17,448 nucleotides of DNA from Fusobacteriaceae bacterium (lineage in GTDB: Bacteria > Fusobacteriota > Fusobacteriia > Fusobacteriales > Fusobacteriaceae): contig CAAFPW010000050.1 in the NCBI GenBank assembly GCA_900764925.1, positions 1 through 17,448 on the forward strand. Reading direction: 5' to 3'. Made by a program: the position numbers and the translations under genes. Shown in pieces: positions 1-6,900 of the stretch (position 1 is its first letter; every line of letters begins with the position of its first letter). The notes beneath the pieces were generated by a model that worked only from the letters and a program-made list of their open reading frames with translations, had not been told where the DNA came from and did not search any database.

Positions 1-67
1 AGTTAAGCCCGTAAACGCTGAAAGTACTTGGAGGGAAGCCTCCTGGGAGGATAGGAACTTGCCAAGC
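1..67 (+). rRNA. rrf: 5S ribosomal RNA, 3' part only
   Basis: The first 67 bases match the 3' half of a bacterial 5S rRNA. They include the AGCCCGTAAACGCTGAAAGTA block, the G-rich helix and loop around TTGGAGGGAAGCCTCCTGGG, and the closing strand ACTTGCCAAGC, which would pair with the missing 5' end. The 5' half lies outside the window. The RNA is followed directly by a run of T residues (about 68-73), so the terminal helix of 5S plus this T run probably serves as the end of the upstream rRNA operon. An rRNA operon therefore lies immediately upstream of the ribosomal-protein and RNA polymerase genes. The exact 3' end (66 to 68) is estimated. Confidence 0.9.
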
Positions 68-135
68 TTTTTTATTTCTAAAAAATACATTTAAATTCAG
101 AGATTAAGAAATTTTTAAAAAATTAAAAAAAATAT

Positions 136-164
136 TTGACAAGATCTAAAAAATATGGTAATAT
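136..164 (+). promoter_or_regulatory. Sigma-70 promoter for the rpmG-tRNA-secE-nusG unit
   Basis: A -35 box TTGACA (136-141) and a -10 box TAATAT (159-164) are separated by 17 bases. TG at 156-157, one base before the -10 box, makes an extended -10. The -35 box is perfect, the -10 has five of six consensus bases and the spacing is ideal, so this should be a strong promoter. Transcription would start near 171, inside the small inverted repeat CTAAG-T-CTTAG (167-177). The promoter lies between the 5S rRNA end and rpmG and gives the ribosomal-protein block its own initiation downstream of the rRNA operon. Confidence 0.85.
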
Positions 165-202
165 ATCTAAGTCTTAGAAAGCAAGATATAAACTCTTTAA
201 CA

Positions 203-222
203 CCATACATAAGGATGTATGG
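203..222 (+). promoter_or_regulatory. Leader hairpin upstream of rpmG
   Basis: CCATACAT (203-210) and ATGTATGG (215-222) form a perfect 8-bp stem with a 4-base loop AAGG. It lies about 30 bases downstream of the predicted transcription start. It has no T run, so it is not a terminator. The 3' arm touches the GGGAGG ribosome-binding-like motif at 221-226. It could stabilise the mRNA 5' end or control access to that site. No known leader family was recognised. Confidence 0.55.
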
Positions 223-232
223 GAGGATCTAA

Positions 233-247
233 ATGATACCGTTATGA
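233..247 (+). other. Possible 4-codon leader ORF (MIPL) before rpmG
   Basis: ATG at 233 follows GGAGG (222-226) with six bases between, a textbook spacing. The frame reads four codons, ATG ATA CCG TTA, then TGA (245-247). The stop overlaps ATG at 244 in an ATGA arrangement, and that ATG is in frame with the rpmG start at 262. A ribosome finishing this mini-ORF would stop over the rpmG ribosome-binding site. Such a short frame can arise by chance, so translation is unproven. Confidence 0.3.
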
Positions 248-261
248 GTGGAGGTGTAAAA

Positions 262-414
262 TTGAGAGTAAATATTCAATTAGAATGTACAGAGTGCAAA
301 AGAAGAAACTACAGCACTTCAAAAAATAAAAAGAATACTACAGAAAGATTAGAAATTAATAAATACTGTAAGTGGGACAAAAAAGTTACTTTACATAAAG
401 AAACTAAGAAATAA
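262..414 (+). CDS. rpmG: 50S ribosomal protein L33
   Basis: This 50-residue protein is a component of the large ribosomal subunit. It begins MRVNIQLECTECKRRNY and has the L33 signature of two CxxC-like zinc-ribbon knuckles, here intact as CTEC (residues 9-12) and KYC near residues 34-36 with only one cysteine visible in the second half, so zinc binding is uncertain. The end HKETKK is typical of the family. I chose TTG at 262 because GGAGG at 250-254 is seven bases upstream and the product then starts with the usual MRV. An in-frame ATG at 244 would add MSGGVK but overlaps the ribosome-binding site. It is the first gene after the promoter at 136-164 and precedes tRNA-Trp and secE, a common order in bacteria. 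The TTG start and small size make it easy to miss. Confidence 0.93.
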   Translation: MRVNIQLECTECKRRNYSTSKNKKNTTERLEINKYCKWDKKVTLHKETKK

Positions 415-436
415 TTAGTTTAGTTTTACAACGTGC

Positions 437-512
437 AGGTCAATGGCTCAATTGGTAGAGCATCGGTCTCCAAAACCGAGGGTTGGGGGTTCGAGTCCCT
501 CTTGACCTGCCA
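437..512 (+). tRNA. trnW: tRNA-Trp (anticodon CCA)
   Basis: A 76-base cloverleaf is visible. The acceptor stem is AGGTCAA paired with TTGACCT, the discriminator is G, and CCA (510-512) is encoded. The D arm is GCTC-AATTGGTA-GAGC. The anticodon stem TCGGT/ACCGA encloses CTCCAAA, with anticodon CCA at 470-472. The T arm has loop TTCGAGT. It decodes UGG. It lies 22 bases after the rpmG stop and 34 bases before secE, so it is probably co-transcribed with both and cut out of the mRNA. No separate promoter was seen. Confidence 0.97.
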
Positions 513-546
513 TTTTTTTTATAATGTCGAATCAAAAGGTGATCGC

Positions 547-729
547 ATGAATCTTTTTCAAGGAATAAAAATGGAGTATTCCAAAGTTCAATGGCCTAAC
601 AAAGAGGAAGTTAAAAATTCAACTCTTTGGGTAATAGCAATGAGCTTAATACTAAGTTTATATTTGGGAGTTTTTGATTTAATTGCTTCTAGACTATTAA
701 AAATTTTGGTATCTCTCTTTGGAGGATAA
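547..729 (+). CDS. secE: Preprotein translocase subunit SecE
   Basis: This 60-residue, single-span subunit clamps SecY in the SecYEG protein-export channel of the inner membrane. A short amphipathic N-terminal part contains the conserved VQWPNKEEV stretch (residues 14-22), followed by one transmembrane segment at about residues 27-48. The length fits the minimal one-helix form found in most bacteria rather than the three-helix form of enterobacteria. ATG at 547 follows AAGGTGAT (536-543). A longer reading frame runs back into the tRNA gene, so upstream starts are not credible. The nusG ribosome-binding site GGAGG (721-725) lies inside the last codons of secE, which suggests coupled translation. 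Confidence 0.95.
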   Translation: MNLFQGIKMEYSKVQWPNKEEVKNSTLWVIAMSLILSLYLGVFDLIASRLLKILVSLFGG

Positions 730-734
730 TAAAG

Positions 735-1334
735 ATGGAAAAAACCTTAGTAAAAAAATGGTTTATGATTCATACTTATTCAGGGTATGAAAAAAAAGTA
801 AAAACTGACCTTGAACAAAAAATAGAAACTCTTGGAATGGGAGATATTGTTACAAAGATTCTTGTTCCTGAAGAGGAGACTATTGAAGAAGTTAGAGGTA
901 AAAAGAAAACTGTTGCAAGAAAGATATTTCCTGGATATGTAATGCTTGAAATGGTAGCTACAAGAGAGGAAAGTAATGAAGGAATTAACTTTAGAGTTGA
1001 TTCGGATGCTTGGTATGTTGTTAGAAATACAAACGGTGTAACAGGATTTGTAGGAGTTGGATCTGATCCTATTCCAATGGAAGATGAAGAAGTTAGAAAC
1101 ATATTTAATGTTATTGGACTAGATCTTTCTGAGGAAGAAAAAGAGATTAAAGAAATAACAAAAATAAACTTTGCTGTTGGAGATTATGTAAAAGTACTTA
1201 AAGGTGGTTTTGCTGATCAAGAGGGTAAAGTTGCTGAAATAAATATGGAACATAAAAAAGCTAAAGTCATGATCGAAATGTTTGGAAGAATGACTCCAGT
1301 AGAAGTAGATTTTGACAGTGTTCAGAAGGCATAA
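735..1334 (+). CDS. nusG: Transcription elongation and antitermination factor NusG
   Basis: This 199-residue factor binds RNA polymerase and affects pausing, Rho action and transcription-translation coupling. The N-terminal NGN domain opens with KKWFMIHTYSGYEKKV and includes KIFPGYVMLEM and the WYVVRNTNGVTGFVG block around residues 92-106. The C-terminal KOW domain is at about residues 145-199 (FAVGDYVKVLKGGFADQEG, then FGRMTPVEVDF). About ten extra residues (TREESNEGINFRV) lie between the VMLEM strand and WYVVRN compared with the compact Bacillus form. It starts six bases after the secE stop. The gene order secE-nusG-rplK-rplA is highly conserved. Confidence 0.97.
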   Translation: MEKTLVKKWFMIHTYSGYEKKVKTDLEQKIETLGMGDIVTKILVPEEETIEEVRGKKKTVARKIFPGYVMLEMVATREESNEGINFRVDSDAWYVVRNTNGVTGFVGVGSDPIPMEDEEVRNIFNVIGLDLSEEEKEIKEITKINFAVGDYVKVLKGGFADQEGKVAEINMEHKKAKVMIEMFGRMTPVEVDFDSVQKA

Positions 1335-1347
1335 TTGGGCCTTGTTA

Positions 1348-1373
1348 GTGGGAGATGACACCGTCATTACCAC
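1348..1373 (+). promoter_or_regulatory. Candidate L1-binding leader before rplK
   Basis: GTGG (1348-1351) pairs with CCAC (1370-1373) and ATGAC (1355-1359) pairs with GTCAT (1363-1367). The helices are separated by an asymmetric internal loop GAG/TA. Two short helices around a GAG-type internal loop is the architecture of ribosomal protein L1 sites on 23S rRNA and on L11-L1 mRNAs. L1 made in excess of rRNA would bind here and repress rplK and rplA translation. The assignment rests on the visible structure and position, 10 bases before the rplK ribosome-binding site (GGAGGTG, 1383-1389). Confidence 0.65.
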
Positions 1374-1401
1374 ACATTTTTCGGAGGTGTAATTTTAAGA
1401 A

Positions 1402-1827
1402 ATGGCAAAAGAAGTAATTAAATTAATAAAACTACAATTACCAGCAGGTAAAGCTAACCCAGCTCCACCAGTTGGACCAGCATTAGGAGCTCACGGAGTA
1501 AACATCATGGAATTCTGTAAAGCTTTCAATGCAAAAACTCAAGATAAATCAGGATGGATAATTCCAGTAGAAATCTCTGTTTACAACGACAGAAGTTTCA
1601 CATTTATATTAAAAACTCCACCTGCATCAGACTTATTAAAGAAAGCAGCAGGAATCCAATCAGCAGCTAAAAACTCTAAAAAAGAAGTTGCTGGACAAAT
1701 TACAACAGCTAAATTAAGAGAGATCGCTGAAACTAAGATGCCTGACTTAAATGCAGGATCAGTAGAAGCAGCTATGAGAATAATAGCTGGATCAGCAAGA
1801 TCAATGGGAATCAAAATAGTAGACTAA
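1402..1827 (+). CDS. rplK: 50S ribosomal protein L11
   Basis: This 141-residue protein binds the GTPase-associated region of 23S rRNA and takes part in factor-dependent GTP hydrolysis and the stringent response. The N-terminal domain shows the proline-rich KLQLPAGKANPAPPVGPALG segment at residues 10-29, the hinge that contacts thiopeptide antibiotics. The C-terminal RNA-binding domain ends with GSARSMGIKIVD. The length is exactly usual. The start ATG follows GGAGGTG with normal spacing. It forms a pair with rplA across an 88-base gap that carries a second candidate L1 site. Confidence 0.98.
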   Translation: MAKEVIKLIKLQLPAGKANPAPPVGPALGAHGVNIMEFCKAFNAKTQDKSGWIIPVEISVYNDRSFTFILKTPPASDLLKKAAGIQSAAKNSKKEVAGQITTAKLREIAETKMPDLNAGSVEAAMRIIAGSARSMGIKIVD

Positions 1828-1831
1828 TTAA

Positions 1832-1899
1832 TTTGTTTGGGAGATGGCTAATCGAGCCACTCTATATTAAGTGGTAGGAGGCATCCGCATCACCACAAA
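1832..1899 (+). promoter_or_regulatory. Candidate L1-type leader between rplK and rplA
   Basis: The gap repeats the design of the rplK leader. TTTG (1832-1835) and TGG (1838-1840) can pair with CCACAAA (1893-1899). GAG (1841-1843) faces CA (1891-1892), and ATG (1844-1846) pairs with CAT (1888-1890). Between them a 5-bp hairpin CCACT/AGTGG (1857-1861 with 1870-1874) replaces the simple ACC loop. GGGAGATG occurs in both leaders. The rplA ribosome-binding site GGAGGA follows at 1901. Function in L1 feedback is inferred. Confidence 0.5.
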
Positions 1900-1915
1900 G
1901 GGAGGAAATTAAAAC

Positions 1916-2623
1916 ATGGCAAAACATAGAGGAAAAAAATACTTAGAAATAGCTAAGTTAGTAGAAACTGGAAAGCTTTATGAAGTTAAAGAAGCTTTAG
2001 ATCTAGTATTAAAAACTAGAACAGCTAAATTTACAGAAACTGTAGAAGTAGCATTAAGACTTGGAGTAGATCCTAGACATGCTGACCAACAAGTTAGAGG
2101 TACAGTTGTATTACCTCACGGAACTGGAAAAACTGTAAAAGTTTTAGCAATAACTTCAGGAGCTAACATAGAGAAGGCTTTAGCAGCTGGTGCAGATTAT
2201 GCAGGAGCTGAAGAATATATAAATCAAATTCAACAAGGATGGTTAGATTTCGACTTAGTAATCGCTACTCCTGACATGATGCCTAAATTAGGAAGATTAG
2301 GAAAAATCCTAGGAACTAAAGGATTAATGCCTAACCCTAAATCAGGAACTGTAACTCCAAACATTGCAGAAGCAGTAACTGAATTTAAGAAAGGTAAATT
2401 AGCATTCAGAGTTGATAAATTAGGATCAATTCATGTACCAATTGGTAAAGCAGATTTCGCACCTGAGAAAATTGAAGAAAACTTCAAAGCTTTCTTAGAT
2501 CAAATCACAAGATTAAAACCAGCATCTTCTAAAGGACAATACTTAAGAACTGTTGCTGTATCACTAACTATGGGACCTGGAATAAAAATGGACCCAGCAT
2601 TAGTAGCTAAATACGTTGGATAA
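1916..2623 (+). CDS. rplA: 50S ribosomal protein L1
   Basis: This 235-residue protein forms the L1 stalk of the large subunit, which helps release deacylated tRNA, and typically represses its own mRNA. Visible landmarks are MAKHRGKKYLEIAKLV at the N terminus, the VEVALRLGVDPRHADQQVRG block, the domain II region with DLVIATPDMMPKLGRLGKIL and LMPNPKSGTVT, and the C-terminal TMGPGIKMDP. The length is typical. ATG at 1916 follows GGGAGGA (1900-1906) closely. It is the second gene of the L11-L1 pair and is followed by the L10 leader rather than a terminator. Confidence 0.98.
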   Translation: MAKHRGKKYLEIAKLVETGKLYEVKEALDLVLKTRTAKFTETVEVALRLGVDPRHADQQVRGTVVLPHGTGKTVKVLAITSGANIEKALAAGADYAGAEEYINQIQQGWLDFDLVIATPDMMPKLGRLGKILGTKGLMPNPKSGTVTPNIAEAVTEFKKGKLAFRVDKLGSIHVPIGKADFAPEKIEENFKAFLDQITRLKPASSKGQYLRTVAVSLTMGPGIKMDPALVAKYVG

Positions 2624-2644
2624 ATAATTTAATATAGATCCAAA

Positions 2645-2780
2645 CCAAAGACCGTAGGTGGTTGTGAACCTTAAATTATCCTACCGAGGTTGGAATAAGG
2701 TTTCGCTAGCCTCATAGTTTGATTACAACCTCCGTTCCTAACCTTTGGCACGGAGGTAATTTTTAGAAAAAAGAGGAGGT
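2645..2780 (+). promoter_or_regulatory. L10-type ribosomal protein leader before rplJ
   Basis: The 167-base gap before rplJ has the features of the L10 leader family, where the L10-L12 complex binds its own mRNA. CCAAAG (2645-2650) can pair with CTTTGG (2743-2748), and GTAGG (2654-2658) with CCTAC (2680-2684). GAGGTTG (2686-2692) can pair with CAACCTC (2726-2732). CCTCCGT (2729-2735) can instead pair with ACGGAGG (2750-2756), which excludes the previous helix. ACCTCC (2728-2733) also matches the rplJ ribosome-binding site GGAGGT (2775-2780). This gives a plausible switch for rplJ-rplL translation. Family membership is judged by eye. Confidence 0.75.
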
Positions 2781-2790
2781 GAATCAAAGA

Positions 2791-3309
2791 ATGGCAACTC
2801 AAGCAAAAATCGAACAAGTAGCTGAACTAGCAGAAAAAATAAGAAAAGCTCAATCAGTAGTATTAGTTGACTATCAAGGAATCACAGTTAACGAGGAAAC
2901 TGAATTAAGAAAAAAAGTAAGAGAAGCAGGTGCTGAATATCTAGTTGCAAAAAACAGATTATTCAAAATAGCATTAAAAGAAGCTGGAGTAGAAGATTCT
3001 TTTGATGATTTATTAGAAGGGACTACAGCATTCGCTTTCGGATATGCAGATCCAGTAGCTCCTGCAAAATTAGTTTTTGATTTAGCAAAAGATAAGGCTA
3101 AAGCAAAAAAAGAGATATTCAAAATAAAAGGTGGATTATTAACAGGAAAAAGAGTTGAAGCAACTGAGGTAGAAGCTCTAGCTAAATTACCTTCAAGAGA
3201 TCAATTACTTTCTATGTTACTTAACTCTATGCTTGGACCAATCAGAAAACTTGCTTACGCAACTGTGGCAATCGCTGATAAAAAAGAAGCTGAAACTACA
3301 GCTGAATAA
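2791..3309 (+). CDS. rplJ: 50S ribosomal protein L10
   Basis: This 172-residue protein forms the base of the ribosomal stalk. Its C-terminal helix carries L7/L12 dimers, and its N-terminal domain binds 23S rRNA next to L11. Family landmarks are VAELAEKIRKAQSVVLVDYQGI near the N terminus, EAGAEYLVAKNRLFKIAL in the globular domain, and the helical tail after LPSRDQLLSMLLNSMLGPIRKLAYA. I start at ATG 2791 because AGGAGGTG (2774-2781) lies nine bases upstream and the product then begins MATQAKIEQ. A GTG at 2779 is in frame but lies inside the ribosome-binding site. Expression is probably controlled by the leader at 2645-2780. Confidence 0.97.
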   Translation: MATQAKIEQVAELAEKIRKAQSVVLVDYQGITVNEETELRKKVREAGAEYLVAKNRLFKIALKEAGVEDSFDDLLEGTTAFAFGYADPVAPAKLVFDLAKDKAKAKKEIFKIKGGLLTGKRVEATEVEALAKLPSRDQLLSMLLNSMLGPIRKLAYATVAIADKKEAETTAE

Positions 3310-3381
3310 TTTTGGTCAAATTTAAAATAAAAATAAAAAATTAAGATAAATATTTTCGAAAAATTAAGGAGGAAACAATAA

Positions 3382-3750
3382 ATGGCATTCAATAGAGAAC
3401 AATTTATAGCTGATTTAGAAGCTATGACAGTTTTAGAATTAAAAGAATTAGTAACTGCTTTAGAAGAGCACTTCGGTGTAACAGCAGCAGCTCCAGTAGC
3501 AGTAGCAGTAGCAGGAGGAGAAGCAGCAGCAGCTGAAGAGAAAACTGAATTTGACGTAATCTTAACTTCTGCAGGAGCTAACAAAATAGCTGTAATTAAA
3601 GAAGTAAGAGGAATTACTGGTCTAGGATTAAAAGAAGCTAAAGAATTAGTAGACAACGGTGGAAAATTAAAAGAGGGAGTTGCTAAAGAAGAAGCTGAAG
3701 CTATAAAAGAGAAGTTAACAGCTGCTGGAGCAACTGTAGAAGTTAAATAG
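3382..3750 (+). CDS. rplL: 50S ribosomal protein L7/L12
   Basis: This 122-residue stalk protein recruits translation factors and is present in several copies per ribosome. The N-terminal dimerisation domain covers about residues 1-32. An alanine/valine-rich hinge spans about 34-53, and the C-terminal factor-binding domain about 55-122 contains FDVILTSAGANKIAVIKEVR and GLGLKEAKELVD. The hinge is coded by a near-repeat of GCA and GTA codons. AAGGAGG (3366-3372) precedes the ATG. The 72-base gap after rplJ is extremely A+T-rich, with only a short TTTTCGAAAA palindrome near 3353. The attenuator after the gene fits the need for more L12 than polymerase. Confidence 0.98.
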   Translation: MAFNREQFIADLEAMTVLELKELVTALEEHFGVTAAAPVAVAVAGGEAAAAEEKTEFDVILTSAGANKIAVIKEVRGITGLGLKEAKELVDNGGKLKEGVAKEEAEAIKEKLTAAGATVEVK

Positions 3751-3803
3751 TTTTAACTCAAACTGTTGACTGAGCATAAAATCTTAACTTAGTTAAAAAA
3801 AAT

Positions 3804-3830
3804 AGGCACTCTTGAACAGAGTGCCTTTTT
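3804..3830 (+). terminator. Attenuator between rplL and rpoB
   Basis: AGGCACTC (3804-3811) and GAGTGCCT (3819-3826) form a perfect 8-bp stem with loop TTGAACA, preceded by an A run and followed by TTTT. This is a standard Rho-independent terminator. Because rpoB follows on the same strand with no convincing promoter in between, it most likely ends part of the transcription and lets part through, as the rplL-rpoB attenuator does in Escherichia coli. Confidence 0.85.
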
Positions 3831-3879
3831 ACTAATTATTAAGAGTATACTATTATTTTTATTTTTGGAAAGTGATAAT

Positions 3880-3922
3880 TAATCATTTGAAAATAGATTA
3901 GCCTGTTATTTTCAAATGATTA
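3880..3922 (+). promoter_or_regulatory. 16-bp hairpin upstream of rpoB, possible RNase III site
   Basis: TAATCATTTGAAAATA (3880-3895) and its exact complement TATTTTCAAATGATTA (3907-3922) form a 16-bp stem with an 11-base loop. It lies 53 bases after the attenuator and ends 37 bases before the rpoB start. It has no T run and very little G+C, so it is not a terminator. In E. coli the same gap carries an RNase III processing site, so a double-strand cleavage target is a reasonable guess, as is an mRNA-stabilising 5' hairpin or a protein-binding palindrome in DNA. Confidence 0.6.
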
Positions 3923-3959
3923 GGTATTAAATTTTAAGATTGATAAGGGGTGTGAATTA

Positions 3960-6900
3960 ATGGGGAAACTCGTTGAAAGATTGAATTTTGGAAGGATAAA
4001 AGAGAGAGGAACTATGCCTCATTTTCTTGAGTTCCAATTGGATTCCTATGAAGATTTTCTACAAGCTAAAGAAGCTCCAAATAATAGAAAAGACAAGGGG
4101 TTAGAATCAGCTTTTAGAGAAATTTTCCCTGTTGAATCTTCTAATGGAGATATCAAGTTAGAATATGTAGCTTATGAGTTACATGAAGCTGAACCACCAT
4201 TAAATGATGAACTTGAGTGTAAAAAAAGAGGTAAGACTTACTCTGCTTCCCTAAAGGTAAGATTAAGACTTATAAATAAAAAGAGTGGAAATGAGATACA
4301 AGAATCTTTAGTATATTTCGGAGAGATACCACTTATGACAGAAAGAGGAACTTTCGTAATAAATGGTGCAGAGAGAGTTGTTGTATCGCAATTACATAGA
4401 TCGCCAGGAGTATCATTTAATAAAGAGATCAATATTCAAACTGGTAAAGACCTATTCTCAGGAAAAATCATTCCATATAAAGGAACTTGGCTTGAATTTG
4501 AAACTGATAAGAATGATTTCCTAAGTGTAAAGATCGACAGAAAGAAAAAAGTGCTAGCAACTGTATTCTTAAAGGCTATTGATTTTTTTGAGAACAATAC
4601 AGAGATAAAAGATTACTTTTTAGAAACAAAGGAATTAGAATTAACTCCTATATTCCAAAAATATAAAAATAGAGAAGAGTTAGTAAGTGTTCTTAGAACA
4701 AAATTTGAAGGAAGTTTTATCAAAGAAGATATATATGATGATGAAACTGGAGAAATAATAGCTGAAGTAGATGCAGTTATTGATGAGGCATTAATTGAGA
4801 CTTTAATAGATGCTAAAGTTGAAAAAGTAGTTTATTGGGAAGTAAAACCTGAAGATAAACTTCTTGCTAATACAGTTTTAAATGATACTACTTTAACTAA
4901 AGAGGATGCTGTAACAGAGGTATTCAAAAAGTTAAGACCAGGGGATTTAGTAACTATCGAATCTGCTAAATCGCTTATAAGACAAATGTTCTTCAACCCT
5001 CAAAGATATGATCTTGAGCCAGTTGGAAGATACAAAATGAACAAGAGACTTAAGTTAAATGTACCTGATGATGAGATACTTTTAACTAAAGAAGATATAA
5101 TTGCTACTATGAAGTATGTAATTAACTTAAACAATGGAAATGGACATACTGATGATATAGATAACCTATCAAATAGAAGGGTAAGAGGAGTTGGAGAGTT
5201 ACTTTTAATGCAAATTAAAGCTGGGCTTTCTAAGATGGGTAAAATGGTAAGAGAGAAGATGACTATTCAAGACTCTGAAACATTAACACCTCAATCTCTA
5301 TTAAATACTAGACCATTAAATGCTTTAATATTAGATTTCTTTGGTTCTGGTCAATTATCTCAGTTCATGGATCAATCAAACCCATTATCAGAGTTAACAC
5401 ATAAGAGAAGAATATCAGCTCTAGGACCTGGAGGATTATCAAGAGAAAGAGCAGGATTCGAAGTTAGAGACGTACATGATTCTCACTATGGAAGAATCTG
5501 TCCTATAGAAACTCCAGAGGGGCCAAACATCGGACTTATTGGATCACTAGCTATCTATGCAAAAATTAATAAATATGGATTCATTGAGACTCCATATATC
5601 AAAGTTGTAGATGGAAAAGCTGATTTCGATAGAATAGAGTACTTAGCTGCTGATGAAGAGGAAGGATTATTCATCGCCCAAGCGGATACAAAAATTGGTG
5701 AAAATAATGAACTTCTTGGAGAGGTTGTATGTAGATTTGGACATGAGATAGTTAATATAACAGGTGAAAAAGTTGATTACCTAGATATCTCTCCTAAACA
5801 AGTGGTATCAGTATCAGCTGGATTAATACCATTCCTTGAGCATGACGACGCCAACAGAGCACTGATGGGATCAAACATGCAAAGACAAGCAGTACCACTA
5901 TTAAGAACAGAAGCTCCATATATAGGAACTGGACTAGAAAGAAAGGTTGCTGTGGATTCAGGAGCACTAGTTGTATCTAAAGTAGATGGAAAAGTTGTAT
6001 ATGTAGATGCAAGTAAGATTGTTATTGAAGATGAAAATGGTAGAGAGCATAAATATAGATTATTAAACTATGAGAGATCAAATGCTTCTATGTGTTTACA
6101 CCAAACTCCATTAGTTTCATTGGGAGAGGAAGTAAAAGTAGGATCTATCTTAGCTGATGGACCAGCTACTAAAGGTGGAGACTTAGCACTTGGTAGAAAT
6201 ATACTTATGGCATTCATGCCTTGGGAAGGATATAACTACGAGGACGCGATCCTAATTTCTGATAGATTGAGAAAAGATGATGTATTTACATCTATCCATA
6301 TAGAAGAGTATGAAATAGAAGCAAGAAACACAAAATTAGGAGATGAAGAGATCACAAGAGAGATCCCTAATATCTCTGAAGAAGCATTAAGAAAACTTGA
6401 TGCTAACGGTATTATAACTATTGGATCTGAAGTTGGACCTGGAGATATATTAGTAGGAAAAACTGCTCCTAAAGGAGAAACAGAACCACCTGCAGAGGAA
6501 AAACTATTAAGAGCTATCTTTGGAGAAAAAGCAAGAGATGTAAGAGATACATCTTTAAGAATGCCACATGGATCTAAAGGAACAGTAGTAGAGATACTTG
6601 AATTATCAAGAGAAAATGGTGATGAGTTAAAAGCTGGTGTAAATAAGGCTATAAAAATCTTAGTAGCTGAAAAGAGAAAGATCACTGTTGGAGATAAGAT
6701 GTCAGGACGTCATGGAAACAAAGGGGTTGTATCAAGAGTATTACCAGCTGAAGATATGCCTTTCTTAGCAGACGGAACACATTTGGATGTTGTACTTAAC
6801 CCACTAGGGGTGCCATCACGTATGAACATAGGACAAGTATTAGAGGTTCACTTAGGAATGGCTATGGGTAACTACAATGGTGGAACACATATAGCAACTC

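Noticed and set aside
433..546. Upstream extension of the secE reading frame through the tRNA gene
   Set aside because: The frame overlaps the complete tRNA-Trp cloverleaf. SecE of normal length starts at ATG 547 with a ribosome-binding site.
776..1102. Long antisense open frame within nusG, with similar frames opposite rplK, rplJ, rpoB and rpoC
   Set aside because: These are reflections of the real genes, with serine- and leucine-rich low-complexity translations and no ribosome-binding sites.
2779..2790. Alternative GTG start for rplJ (adding MNQR)
   Set aside because: The GTG lies within the AGGAGGTG ribosome-binding site. ATG 2791 has proper spacing and gives the usual L10 N terminus.
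3766..3794. Promoter for rpoB with TTGACT as -35
   Set aside because: At a 17-base spacing the -10 position reads TTAGTT, a poor match, and any transcript would run straight into the attenuator at 3804-3830.
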